Positions 8,527 through 16,756 of a stretch of DNA of 64,000 nt are shown one piece after another. This DNA comes from Hyphomonadaceae bacterium (GTDB lineage Bacteria > Pseudomonadota > Alphaproteobacteria > Caulobacterales > Aquidulcibacteraceae), in contig JAIELK010000018.1 in NCBI GenBank assembly GCA_019753175.1, forward strand, positions 62,001 through 126,000, given 5' to 3'. How positions within the stretch are numbered: the first letter of the stretch is position 1; every line of letters starts with the position of its first letter. The notes beneath the pieces were generated by a model. It worked only from the letters and a program-made list of their open reading frames with translations, was not told the origin of the DNA and made no database searches. A program made the position numbers and the translations under genes.

Positions 8527-11500
8527 GTGACCCGTCCCTTCATTCACTTGCGCGCCCGCTCGGCCTATTCGCTGCTCGAAAGCGCGGTACAGGTGAAGAC
8601 ACTCACCAAGCTTGCGGCGGCGCATGACATGCCGGCGCTGGCGGTGGCCGACAGCAACAATCTTTTCGGCGCGTTGGAGTTTTCGGAGGCCGCGGCGGAA
8701 GCAGGGGTTCAGCCCATCGTCGGAGTTACGCTGACGGTGAAAGACCCAACCAACGCCGCGGGCGCCGTGGCGCTGTTGGCGCAGAACACGACTGGCTACG
8801 CCAATCTGATGCGGCTTTCGAGCGCGGCTTTCCTCGAGGCTGAGCCTGGAGTGCCAAGCGTCACGCTCGAACAGCTCGCTGCGCATGCCGAAGGATTGCT
8901 GGCGTTGACAGGTGGGGGCGAGGGCCTTGTCACGACTTTGCTCGCAGAGGGCAAGGAGGGCGCGGCGCTCTCGGTGTTGAGTGTGCTCGAAAGCGCTTTT
9001 CGCGATCGGCTTTATGTTGAGTTGCAGCGGCACGGCGAGTTTGTTGAAGTAGACGCCGAGGGCGCTCTGATCGACCTAGCTTATGCGCGCGGCTTGCCGC
9101 TCGTGGCGACCAACGACATCCGCTTCGCAAGGCGGAGCGATCATCGCGCGCACGATGCGCTCATGTGCATTGCAGCGTCTTCTTATCTTGGCGAAGAGGA
9201 CCGCCCGCGGGTCAGCGATCAGCACTATTTCAAGAGCGCCGACGAGATGCGCTCGCTGTTCGCGGACCTGCCGGAAGCGACCGACGCCACCGCCGAGATT
9301 GCCCGCCGTTGCGCCTTCCGCGTTGAGAAACGTAAGCCGATCCTGCCGCGGTTCGACACCAAGAAGGGTCGCGACGAAACCGCGGAACTCAAAGCGCAGG
9401 CCGAAGCCGGGTTGAGGCAGCGGCTGAACGCTCTGGCTGGCCGGCTCGCGGCGCCGGAAGCGGAGTATTGGTCCAGGCTCGAATTCGAGCTTGGCGTCAT
9501 CACCCAGATGAAGTTTCCCGGCTACTTCCTGATTGTGTCGGACTTCATCAAATGGGCCAAGGCCAACGAGATTCCAGTCGGCCCGGGACGAGGCTCTGGG
9601 GCTGGTTCGCTGGTGGCGTGGGCTTTGACCATCACCGATCTCGATCCGCTACGGTTTGGTCTTCTGTTCGAGCGGTTCCTTAATCCCGAACGGGTGTCGA
9701 TGCCCGACTTCGACATCGACTTTTGCCAGGAGCGGCGCGGCGAAGTCATCGATTACGTGAAAAACAAGTACGGCGAGGATCGCGTCGCTCACATCATCAC
9801 GTTCGGCACGCTGCAGGCGCGCGCGGTCTTAAGGGACGTCGGGCGCGTGATGCAGCTGCCGTTCGGTCAGGTGGACAAGCTGGCGAAACTGGTGCCGGCC
9901 AACCCCGCGAACCCGGTAACCTTGGCGGAAGCGCTGGAGATTGAACCCAAGCTGAAGGAAGCGCGTCAGGAACCGGAAGTGCGTGAGCTGCTCGACACCG
10001 CGCTGCAGCTAGAAGGCCTCTATCGCAACGCCTCGACGCACGCCGCGGGCGTTGTCATCGGCGACAGGCCGCTGATCGAACTCGTCGCGCTCTACCGCGA
10101 CCCTCGGGCTCATCTGCCAGCGACCCAGTTCAATATGAAGTGGGTCGAAGCAGCGGGGCTCGTGAAATTCGATTTCCTTGGTCTCAAAACGCTCACCGTG
10201 ATCGATCGTGCCGTAAAATCCATTCGAGCGCGCGGCGTCGCAATTGATCTCAACGACACCGCGTACGACGACATACAGACTTACGAACTGATGCAGTCAG
10301 GCCTGACTTTCGGCGTGTTCCAACTCGAAGGGCAGGGCATGCGCGACACGCTGCGCAAGGTGAAGCCCACCTGCCTCGAAGACGTGATCGCTCTGATTTC
10401 ACTATATCGCCCTGGGCCGATGAAGAACATCGATCGCTTCGCCAACGTCAAGCATGGTCGCGAACAGCCCGACTATCTGCACGAGATGTTGAAGCCGATC
10501 CTCGAGGAAACCTACGGCGTCATCGTCTATCAGGAACAGGTGATGCAAATCGCGCAGGTGCTCTCAGGCTATAGCTTGGGTGAAGCGGACCTGCTGCGGC
10601 GCGCCATGGGAAAAAAGCAGCCCGCCGAAATGGCCAAGCAGAAGTCGCGCTTCATCGAAGGCGCTAAGGCAAACGGCGTCGGCGAGGGCCTGGCGGCGCA
10701 CATCTTCGATCTCGTCGAGGAGTTCGCGGGCTATGGGTTCAACAAATCGCATGCTGCAGCTTATGCCGTCGTTGCGTATCAGACGGCATTTCTCAAGACC
10801 CACTTCCCGGTCGATTTCATCGCCGCGTCGATGAGCCTCGACATTTCGAATTCGGATAAGCTCGCGAGTTTCCATCAGGATGCACGGCGGATCGGCGTGA
10901 CCGTGCTGCCCCCGGATCTCAACAGTTCGGGGGCGGATTTCAGCGTGCAGCCGACCGAGGCGGGCTTGGCGGTGCGATATGCACTCGGCGCGGTGCGTAA
11001 TGTCGGCGTCACAGCGATGGAGGCAATTGTCGCTGAGCGCGGGGCAATGGGCCCATTCAAGGCGCTCCATGATTTCGCTGAACGGCTCGATCCGCGCGCC
11101 CTCAACCGGCGGCAGCTTGAGAACTTGGCGAAGGCGGGCGCATTCGACAGCATTGAGCCGGATCGTGCGCGCGCGCTCGCGGCGTGCGAAATCGTTGTGG
11201 CCTATGCCCAGCGCGTTGCCGAGGAGCGCGCGAGTGCGCAGAGCAGCTTGTTTGGCGTGGAGGAGCCGAGTGCGCGGCCGGCATTCCCAAAAGCGCCGGG
11301 TTGGTCAGCCCAAGATCGGCTGGACGCCGAACGTGAGAGCGTCGGCTTCTATCTGACCGGCCACCCGCTTGCCGAATTCTTCGCCGAGGCAGGGGATCGT
11401 TACCGCACCTATCGCGACGTCGTGGAGGAGGGCGAGACAGAACCGCGCTCCTACCTCATGGCGGGGGTCGTTCGACGCATTCAGTACCGGCCGGCCAAGA

Positions 11501-11934
11501 CTGGCGGAACCCTGGCGTTCGTTTCGCTCTCCGATCCAAGCGGCGATTACGAGCCGATGGTCAATCCCGAGCACGTGGCGCAAGCGCGCGACGTCATCGA
11601 GGCGGGAAAGGCGTATGTGTATCGCGTGCGCGTGCGCTACCCCGACGGCGACATGAAGATGGCCGCGGATTCCTTCGAGCCGGTCGAAGCCGCAGAGGCG
11701 CGCAACACAGAAGATTTGCGGATCGTGCTGAAGGAAGGCGCGCCGATTGATTTCCTCGCACAAACCCTGGCGGCTTTGCCAAAACCAAAGTCAGGCGAGG
11801 CGCGGCCCTTGCGCTTGCTGCTGCGCCTCAGCGACGGACGCGAGGTTGAATTGCTCGCCGGCATGCTCGCACCAGCGGATCCAGCCGCGCGCGCCGCGCT
11901 TAAAGCGGCGCGCGGCGTCGAGCGGGTTTTCTAA
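8527..11934 (+). CDS. dnaE: DNA polymerase III subunit alpha
   Basis: Catalytic subunit of the replicative DNA polymerase. The 1135-residue protein starts at GTG 8527 with a GAGGCGGGAG ribosome-binding site upstream. The N-terminal PHP domain begins with FIHLRARSAYS. The polymerase active site shows PDFDIDF near residues 391-397 and the third acidic residue in KFDFLGLKT near 549. A fingers/beta-binding region, helix-hairpin-helix and a C-terminal OB fold (about 980-1070) follow. Length is typical of the dnaE1 class. It follows lolD, as in related genomes. Confidence 0.97.
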   Translation: MTRPFIHLRARSAYSLLESAVQVKTLTKLAAAHDMPALAVADSNNLFGALEFSEAAAEAGVQPIVGVTLTVKDPTNAAGAVALLAQNTTGYANLMRLSSAAFLEAEPGVPSVTLEQLAAHAEGLLALTGGGEGLVTTLLAEGKEGAALSVLSVLESAFRDRLYVELQRHGEFVEVDAEGALIDLAYARGLPLVATNDIRFARRSDHRAHDALMCIAASSYLGEEDRPRVSDQHYFKSADEMRSLFADLPEATDATAEIARRCAFRVEKRKPILPRFDTKKGRDETAELKAQAEAGLRQRLNALAGRLAAPEAEYWSRLEFELGVITQMKFPGYFLIVSDFIKWAKANEIPVGPGRGSGAGSLVAWALTITDLDPLRFGLLFERFLNPERVSMPDFDIDFCQERRGEVIDYVKNKYGEDRVAHIITFGTLQARAVLRDVGRVMQLPFGQVDKLAKLVPANPANPVTLAEALEIEPKLKEARQEPEVRELLDTALQLEGLYRNASTHAAGVVIGDRPLIELVALYRDPRAHLPATQFNMKWVEAAGLVKFDFLGLKTLTVIDRAVKSIRARGVAIDLNDTAYDDIQTYELMQSGLTFGVFQLEGQGMRDTLRKVKPTCLEDVIALISLYRPGPMKNIDRFANVKHGREQPDYLHEMLKPILEETYGVIVYQEQVMQIAQVLSGYSLGEADLLRRAMGKKQPAEMAKQKSRFIEGAKANGVGEGLAAHIFDLVEEFAGYGFNKSHAAAYAVVAYQTAFLKTHFPVDFIAASMSLDISNSDKLASFHQDARRIGVTVLPPDLNSSGADFSVQPTEAGLAVRYALGAVRNVGVTAMEAIVAERGAMGPFKALHDFAERLDPRALNRRQLENLAKAGAFDSIEPDRARALAACEIVVAYAQRVAEERASAQSSLFGVEEPSARPAFPKAPGWSAQDRLDAERESVGFYLTGHPLAEFFAEAGDRYRTYRDVVEEGETEPRSYLMAGVVRRIQYRPAKTGGTLAFVSLSDPSGDYEPMVNPEHVAQARDVIEAGKAYVYRVRVRYPDGDMKMAADSFEPVEAAEARNTEDLRIVLKEGAPIDFLAQTLAALPKPKSGEARPLRLLLRLSDGREVELLAGMLAPADPAARAALKAARGVERVF

Positions 11935-12035
11935 TTGGCAATCCGTCGGGGATTTCTCCCGAAAGGCGTGTAAAGGCTTGTGCTAACCGGGCATGCTGCA
12001 ACAGATGCCGTGACCAGATTTTGAGGGATATGGCC

Positions 12036-13421
12036 ATGCGAACCTTCGCCATCGCGGCTCTGGCGGCAAGCGCAGCACTGTCAGCGTGTTCGACAACCGG
12101 AGGCCGGGAAGAGGAGGCGGACGCGAGTGACCGCGCCCCGTACGCCTCGACCTATGCGCCCCGAGCTTCGACGCCAACGCTCATTCAGAACGCGACGGTG
12201 TTGGACGGCGCTGGGGGTGAGTTTACAGACACGGACCTGTTAATGCGTGACGGGCGCATTGTGCAGATTGGACAAAATCTCAGCGCCGTAGCCGACGCGA
12301 CGATTGTCGACGCCAGCGGGCGTTTCGTAACCCCCGGCATTATCGACGTGCACTCCCACCTGGGAGTTTATCCAACGCCAGGCATCGATGCGACATCCGA
12401 CGGGAACGAGGCGACACAACCTAACACCGCAGAGGTCTGGGCTGAGCACTCAGTGTGGCCGCAGGATCCTGGATTCGAACGCGCCGTAGCGGGCGGCATC
12501 ACCACGCTGCACATTCTACCGGGATCGGCCAACCTTTTCGGCGGGCGTGGCGTCACCCTGCGCCCCGTGCTTGGCGCGCGCACGGTGGAGGAAATGAAAT
12601 TTCCGGGCGCGCCGCAAAGCCTAAAAATGGCGTGCGGAGAGAACCCCTCCCGCGTGTATGGCGGGCGGACCTCCTCTCCGGCGACGGGCATGGGCAATGT
12701 CGCCGGCTATAGGCAGGCCTTTGCGGAGGCGGCGGAGTACAATCGTCGCGTCCAAGCGCACGCCGAAAGCGGCGAAGGCGACCCGCCGGATCGCAATCTA
12801 GAGATGGAGACGCTGGCGGGCGTTCTGAACGGCGACATCCTGTTGCAATGGCATTGCTATCGCTCAGACGAGATGGCCACCGCCATCGAGATTTCGCACG
12901 AATTCGACTTTGAGATCGCTGCATTCCACCACGCCGTGGAGTCTTACAAGATCGCAGATTTGCTCGCGCGGGAGGGCATTTGCTCTGCCATGTGGGCTGA
13001 CTGGTGGGGCTTCAAGATCGAGGCCTATGACGGCATTCGCGAGAACATCCCGTTCGTGCATGCCGCTGGCGCATGTGCGATTGTTCACTCCGACAGCGGC
13101 GTTGGCATTCAGCGGCTGAATCAGGAAGCGGCGAAAGCGCTTGCGGACGCGCGGCGCGCTGGGCTGAACATCAGTCGCGGCGAGGCTTGGACGTGGCTTG
13201 GGCGCAATCCTGCGCGCGCGCTCGGCATCGAGGACGAGACCGGCACGTTGGCCCCTGGAATGCGCGCCGATGTTGTCATTTGGTCGCGCGACCCGTTCTC
13301 GTCCTATGCGGTGGCTGACGCCGTCTATATGGACGGCGCGCTTGTGCATGAGCGTGGGAGGCGGCAGCCGCCATATTCCGACTTTGAGTTGGGGCAAAGC
13401 TATCGGGAGGGCGGACAATGA
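12036..13421 (+). CDS. amidohydrolase family lipoprotein, metal site intact
   Basis: Predicted exported hydrolase of the amidohydrolase superfamily (imidazolonepropionase/dihydroorotase-like TIM barrel). I prefer the ATG at 12036 (461 residues) because it follows GAGGG at good spacing and gives a short signal peptide ending in a lipobox LSAC with Cys18; a TTG at 12021 and an ATG at 12030 are in frame. The metal-binding HxH motif is present as DVHSHLG (about residues 104-110), followed by QWHCYR, FHHAVE and the HSDSG segment with the catalytic aspartate. The C-terminus carries the usual TGTLAPGMRADVVIW segment. It overlaps the next amidohydrolase by four bases. Substrate is unknown; a peptide- or hydantoin-like amide is possible. 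Confidence 0.82.
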   Translation: MRTFAIAALAASAALSACSTTGGREEEADASDRAPYASTYAPRASTPTLIQNATVLDGAGGEFTDTDLLMRDGRIVQIGQNLSAVADATIVDASGRFVTPGIIDVHSHLGVYPTPGIDATSDGNEATQPNTAEVWAEHSVWPQDPGFERAVAGGITTLHILPGSANLFGGRGVTLRPVLGARTVEEMKFPGAPQSLKMACGENPSRVYGGRTSSPATGMGNVAGYRQAFAEAAEYNRRVQAHAESGEGDPPDRNLEMETLAGVLNGDILLQWHCYRSDEMATAIEISHEFDFEIAAFHHAVESYKIADLLAREGICSAMWADWWGFKIEAYDGIRENIPFVHAAGACAIVHSDSGVGIQRLNQEAAKALADARRAGLNISRGEAWTWLGRNPARALGIEDETGTLAPGMRADVVIWSRDPFSSYAVADAVYMDGALVHERGRRQPPYSDFELGQSYREGGQ

Positions 13422-14668
13422 GGATCCTTGCCGCACTTGCCTTTGCGCTGGCGCTCGTAGCGCCCGCTGCCGCTCAAACCACGCTCATTCGCGATGGCCG
13501 CGTCGTCACGAACACCGGCGCAGGCGTGATCGAGAACGGCGATGTTTTGATCGTCAATGGCCGCATCGCTGCGGTTGGCGCGACCTTGACCGCGCCGAGC
13601 GGTGCGCGCGTGATTGAAGCGCAAGGCCGCTATGTTACGCCTGGCGCGTTCGCCGCAATGAGCGAGCTTGGCCTGAATGAGATCTCGGGGTCAGGTGCTC
13701 CCGACGACGCCAGTGTCGAAGGCGAATTGGTCTCGGCCGCCGCTGACGTGGCCCGGGCGTTCAATCCTGCGGTTAGCGCAGTGGCGGTTACGCGCATGGA
13801 AGGCGTGACACGCGCCGCCATCGCCCCATCGGGCACGGCGACAATGTTTGGCGGTCGTGGTGCGCTTGTCGCCATGGATGGCGGGCCAGACAGCATCTTT
13901 CGCGAGCGCGCATTCATGGTGCTGGAATTGGGGGAGACCGGGGCAGAGCGCACAGGAAGTTCGCGCGCGGCGATGTGGCCAGTGCTTGAAGCAGCGCTGC
14001 GAGACGCGCGCGAGTATCCGGGACGTTATCGAAGCGGCCAGGGTGGCGCGGTTTTGAATGAACTTGACGCCCAGGCCCTGCAACCCTTTGCAAATGGCCA
14101 GGGACTTTTCCTTGTGCGCATGGAAAGCGCGGCCGACATTCGTCGTCTGATCCGGTTCAAGCGCGACAACCCCCAGCTTCGATTTGTCATCCATGGCGGC
14201 GCTGAAGCGTGGCAGGTGGCGGACGAGCTGGCGCGTTCGCAGATTCCCGTACTGCTCGATCCGCTCTCGAATTTGCCCGACCGCTTCGAGCGCCTCTCGG
14301 CGCGGCTCGACAACGCTGCGCTCTTGCATCGCGCGGGTGTGCCGATCGGGATCGCCCCAGCGCCGGGGACTGTGGACGCTCACCAAGCACGCCTCGTGCT
14401 GCAACTGGCCGGCAATGCCGTGGCGAACGGCTTGCCATGGGATGCAGCGTTCGCCGCCGTGACCCGGGGCCCCGCCGACGCCTTTGGCGTTGGCGATCGC
14501 CTCGGCAGACTTGAGCGCGGGTATGCCGCCGATGTGGTGATTTGGGATGGCGATCCGCTGGAAGTGATGGCCGCGCCGACAACAGTGCTGATAGCGGGTC
14601 AAGAGCAGCCGCTGAGTTCAAGACAGACGAGGTTGCGCGACCGCTACAACCCCGCTGGCCGACGCTAG
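13418..14668 (+). CDS. amidohydrolase-like exported protein, degenerate metal site
   Basis: A paralogue of the preceding protein, 416 residues, with a classical signal peptide (hydrophobic residues 3-19, cleavage likely after APAAA). The fold signatures are retained (N-terminal DGRVVTNTGAGVIENGD, YVTPGAF, and C-terminal RLERGYAADVVIWDGDPLEV), but the HxH motif is replaced by the AMSELGLNEI segment. Only one of the later histidines is obvious (FVIHGGAEA), and the usual terminal HxDxG is replaced by IAPAPGTVDAH. It is therefore probably catalytically inactive or uses an altered site. The ATGA overlap with the upstream gene suggests co-translation and perhaps a heteromer with the active partner. 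It converges on ubiG with a four-base overlap. Confidence 0.78.
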   Translation: MRILAALAFALALVAPAAAQTTLIRDGRVVTNTGAGVIENGDVLIVNGRIAAVGATLTAPSGARVIEAQGRYVTPGAFAAMSELGLNEISGSGAPDDASVEGELVSAAADVARAFNPAVSAVAVTRMEGVTRAAIAPSGTATMFGGRGALVAMDGGPDSIFRERAFMVLELGETGAERTGSSRAAMWPVLEAALRDAREYPGRYRSGQGGAVLNELDAQALQPFANGQGLFLVRMESAADIRRLIRFKRDNPQLRFVIHGGAEAWQVADELARSQIPVLLDPLSNLPDRFERLSARLDNAALLHRAGVPIGIAPAPGTVDAHQARLVLQLAGNAVANGLPWDAAFAAVTRGPADAFGVGDRLGRLERGYAADVVIWDGDPLEVMAAPTTVLIAGQEQPLSSRQTRLRDRYNPAGRR

Positions 14669-15387
14669 CGGGGCTTGTGACCGGCCATCAGGTAGTTGAC
14701 ATCGGTGTCGTGCGAGAGCGTCCAACCGCGACCAAGCGGTTCGTAGGCGATACCGACAGGGTCGTCCCATGAAAGCGCGGGCGCGTGCATGCGGATCTCG
14801 TCGGGGCGCACCAGCTTGTCGTATTCGTGAGCCCCGTCCGGCGCCCATTTGAGAATACGCTCGGCGCCCACGATCGCCAACGCGCGCGCCTTTGGCGTGC
14901 GGTTTATGGTGGACAGTACGAAGACGCCGCCCGGCCTTACCAAGTCGGATGCAGCGGACAAGAACACGCCGACATCGCTTACATGTTCGACAATTTCGAA
15001 GGCGACAACCACATCAAAGCTCTCTCCGCGATCGCGAAGGGCTTCGGCGGTGGTTTCTTCGAAACGGATGTCGAGCCCGGTGGAAGCAGCATGCGCGCGC
15101 GCAGCGCCGATTGCTTCGCGCGAGGCGTCGATCCCAGTAACGGCGCCGCCCATGCGCGCCATCGGTGCTGACGCCAATCCGCCGCCGCAGCCGAGGTCGG
15201 CGACGTTGAGGCCCGCCAGAGGCGATCGCGCAACGCCGCCAAAACGGGTCAGGGCGACGTCGCGCAAATAGCTCAGCCGCAGCGGGTTAACTCGGTGCAG
15301 GGCCGCGAACGGGCCGTTCGGGTCCCACCACTCGGTAGCGAGGGCGCTGAACTTTGCAATCTCGGCGGGGTCGCGCGTCTCAGCCAT
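14665..15387 (-). CDS. ubiG: bifunctional ubiquinone biosynthesis O-methyltransferase
   Basis: S-adenosylmethionine-dependent methyltransferase performing both O-methylations of the ubiquinone pathway. Starting at the ATG at 15387 (240 residues) gives the normal UbiG N-terminus, with EIAKFSALATEWWDPNGPF near residues 8-26; the open frame extends 20 codons further upstream without homology. SAM motif I is VADLGCGGGLAS near 60-71, and the acidic loop VAFEIVEHVSD is near 130. It lies divergent from lysC and convergent with the amidohydrolase pair. The ubiG/lysC divergent pair is common in alphaproteobacteria. Confidence 0.94.
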   Translation of the reverse strand: MAETRDPAEIAKFSALATEWWDPNGPFAALHRVNPLRLSYLRDVALTRFGGVARSPLAGLNVADLGCGGGLASAPMARMGGAVTGIDASREAIGAARAHAASTGLDIRFEETTAEALRDRGESFDVVVAFEIVEHVSDVGVFLSAASDLVRPGGVFVLSTINRTPKARALAIVGAERILKWAPDGAHEYDKLVRPDEIRMHAPALSWDDPVGIAYEPLGRGWTLSHDTDVNYLMAGHKPR

Positions 15388-15465
15388 TGCAGGGCACTGT
15401 GATTCCGCACGCGCAATGGTCAAGCCGGTATCGCGTCGCGCCGACACATGTTAAGCGCACGGCCC

Positions 15466-16725
15466 ATGTCTCGGTTAGTGCTGAAATTCGGCGGCACGTC
15501 GGTCGGCGATGTCGACCGGATTGCGCGCGCCGCGCGAATTGTCGCCGCCGAGCGAACACCAGGCCGCGGCTTGGCGGTAGTCGTCTCGGCCATCGCCGGA
15601 GAGACCGACCGTCTCGTGCAGCTCACGCGTGCGTTCGCGGTCCGCGCCGATGGCGGCCCCGTGGACCCCAAGACGTTCGACGACGAGTACGATGTCGTCG
15701 TCTCGTCGGGCGAACAAGTGACGACGGGACTGCTGGCGCTCGCGCTGCGCAACATCGGTATTGCCGCTCGCTCCTGGCAGGGTTGGCAGATTCCCTTCAG
15801 AACCGACAACGCTCACGCTAAGGCCCGCATTGGCGATGTCCGCTGCAATGAGATCGGCGCGTCAATCGACGCTGGCGTGGTCGCCGTGGTGCCCGGCTTT
15901 CAGGGCGTAACGGAAGATCAGCGTATCACCACGCTGGGCCGCGGGGGGTCCGACACGTCCGCGGTTGCGCTCGCCGCGGCGCTCGGCGCGGAACGATGCG
16001 ACATCTACACCGATGTGGACGGCGTCTACACCACCGACCCGCGCATTGTCGCCAAGGCTCGGCGACTTGACAGGATATCGTACGAAGAAATGCTCGAGAT
16101 GGCGTCTCTCGGCGCCAAGGTGCTGCAGACTCGGTCTGTTGAATTGGCGTTTGCCAAGCGCGTGCCGATCCGGGTTCTCTCGAGTCTTGTCGAACCCGGA
16201 GCGCCCAATCCCGGGACCTTGGTCTGCCCAGAGGAAGAGATCGTGGAAAAGCAAGTGGTGTCAGGGGTCGCTTATTCACGCGACGAGGCCAAGGTTACGC
16301 TGCTTGGCGTGGAGGATCATCCGGGCGTCGCTGCCGACATCTTCGGGCGCTTGGCTGACGCGAACGTCAACGTTGACATGATCGTGCAGAGTGAAGCTCG
16401 CCAGCCCGGCCGCCAAAACATTGTTTTCACGTGCCCGGACCGCGACGCGCCGAAGGCCGCTGCTGTCATCCAGGAGGCGCGAGAGAAAATTGGCGTTGAG
16501 GAAATCCATGTGCGCCGCGATGTCGCCAAAGTCTCGGTGATAGGCATCGGAATGAGGAGCCAGGTCGGCGTTGCGCGAACCATGTTTGCCGCCTTGGCTC
16601 AAAAGGGGATTAATATCGAAGCGATCGCGACCTCGGAGATCAAGATATCGGTCCTGATCGACGCGGCGTACACTGAGCTTGCCGTGCGCGCTTTGCACAC
16701 CGCCTATGGGCTCGACGCGGCTTAG
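15466..16725 (+). CDS. lysC: aspartate kinase
   Basis: Phosphorylates aspartate, the first step toward lysine, threonine and methionine. Starting at ATG 15466 the protein has 419 residues and opens with the family hallmark VLKFGGTSVGDVDRI; an in-frame ATG six codons upstream (15448) is possible but adds residues not seen in the family. The catalytic region GRGGSDTSAVALAAALGA is near residues 155-172, and TDVDGVYTTDPR follows. Two C-terminal ACT domains (about 265-330 and 345-415) indicate allosteric feedback control by end-product amino acids. ptsP follows 31 bases downstream. Confidence 0.95.
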   Translation: MSRLVLKFGGTSVGDVDRIARAARIVAAERTPGRGLAVVVSAIAGETDRLVQLTRAFAVRADGGPVDPKTFDDEYDVVVSSGEQVTTGLLALALRNIGIAARSWQGWQIPFRTDNAHAKARIGDVRCNEIGASIDAGVVAVVPGFQGVTEDQRITTLGRGGSDTSAVALAAALGAERCDIYTDVDGVYTTDPRIVAKARRLDRISYEEMLEMASLGAKVLQTRSVELAFAKRVPIRVLSSLVEPGAPNPGTLVCPEEEIVEKQVVSGVAYSRDEAKVTLLGVEDHPGVAADIFGRLADANVNVDMIVQSEARQPGRQNIVFTCPDRDAPKAAAVIQEAREKIGVEEIHVRRDVAKVSVIGIGMRSQVGVARTMFAALAQKGINIEAIATSEIKISVLIDAAYTELAVRALHTAYGLDAA

Positions 16726-16756
16726 CGCGCGCGGTGACGGAGGATGTGAAGTCGCA

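Noticed and set aside
11885-11930. GC-rich inverted repeat and TTTT near the dnaE stop as a terminator
   Set aside because: The repeat lies inside the coding sequence in an alanine/arginine-rich stretch, and the T-run is about 14 bases away from the stem, so it does not fit an intrinsic terminator.
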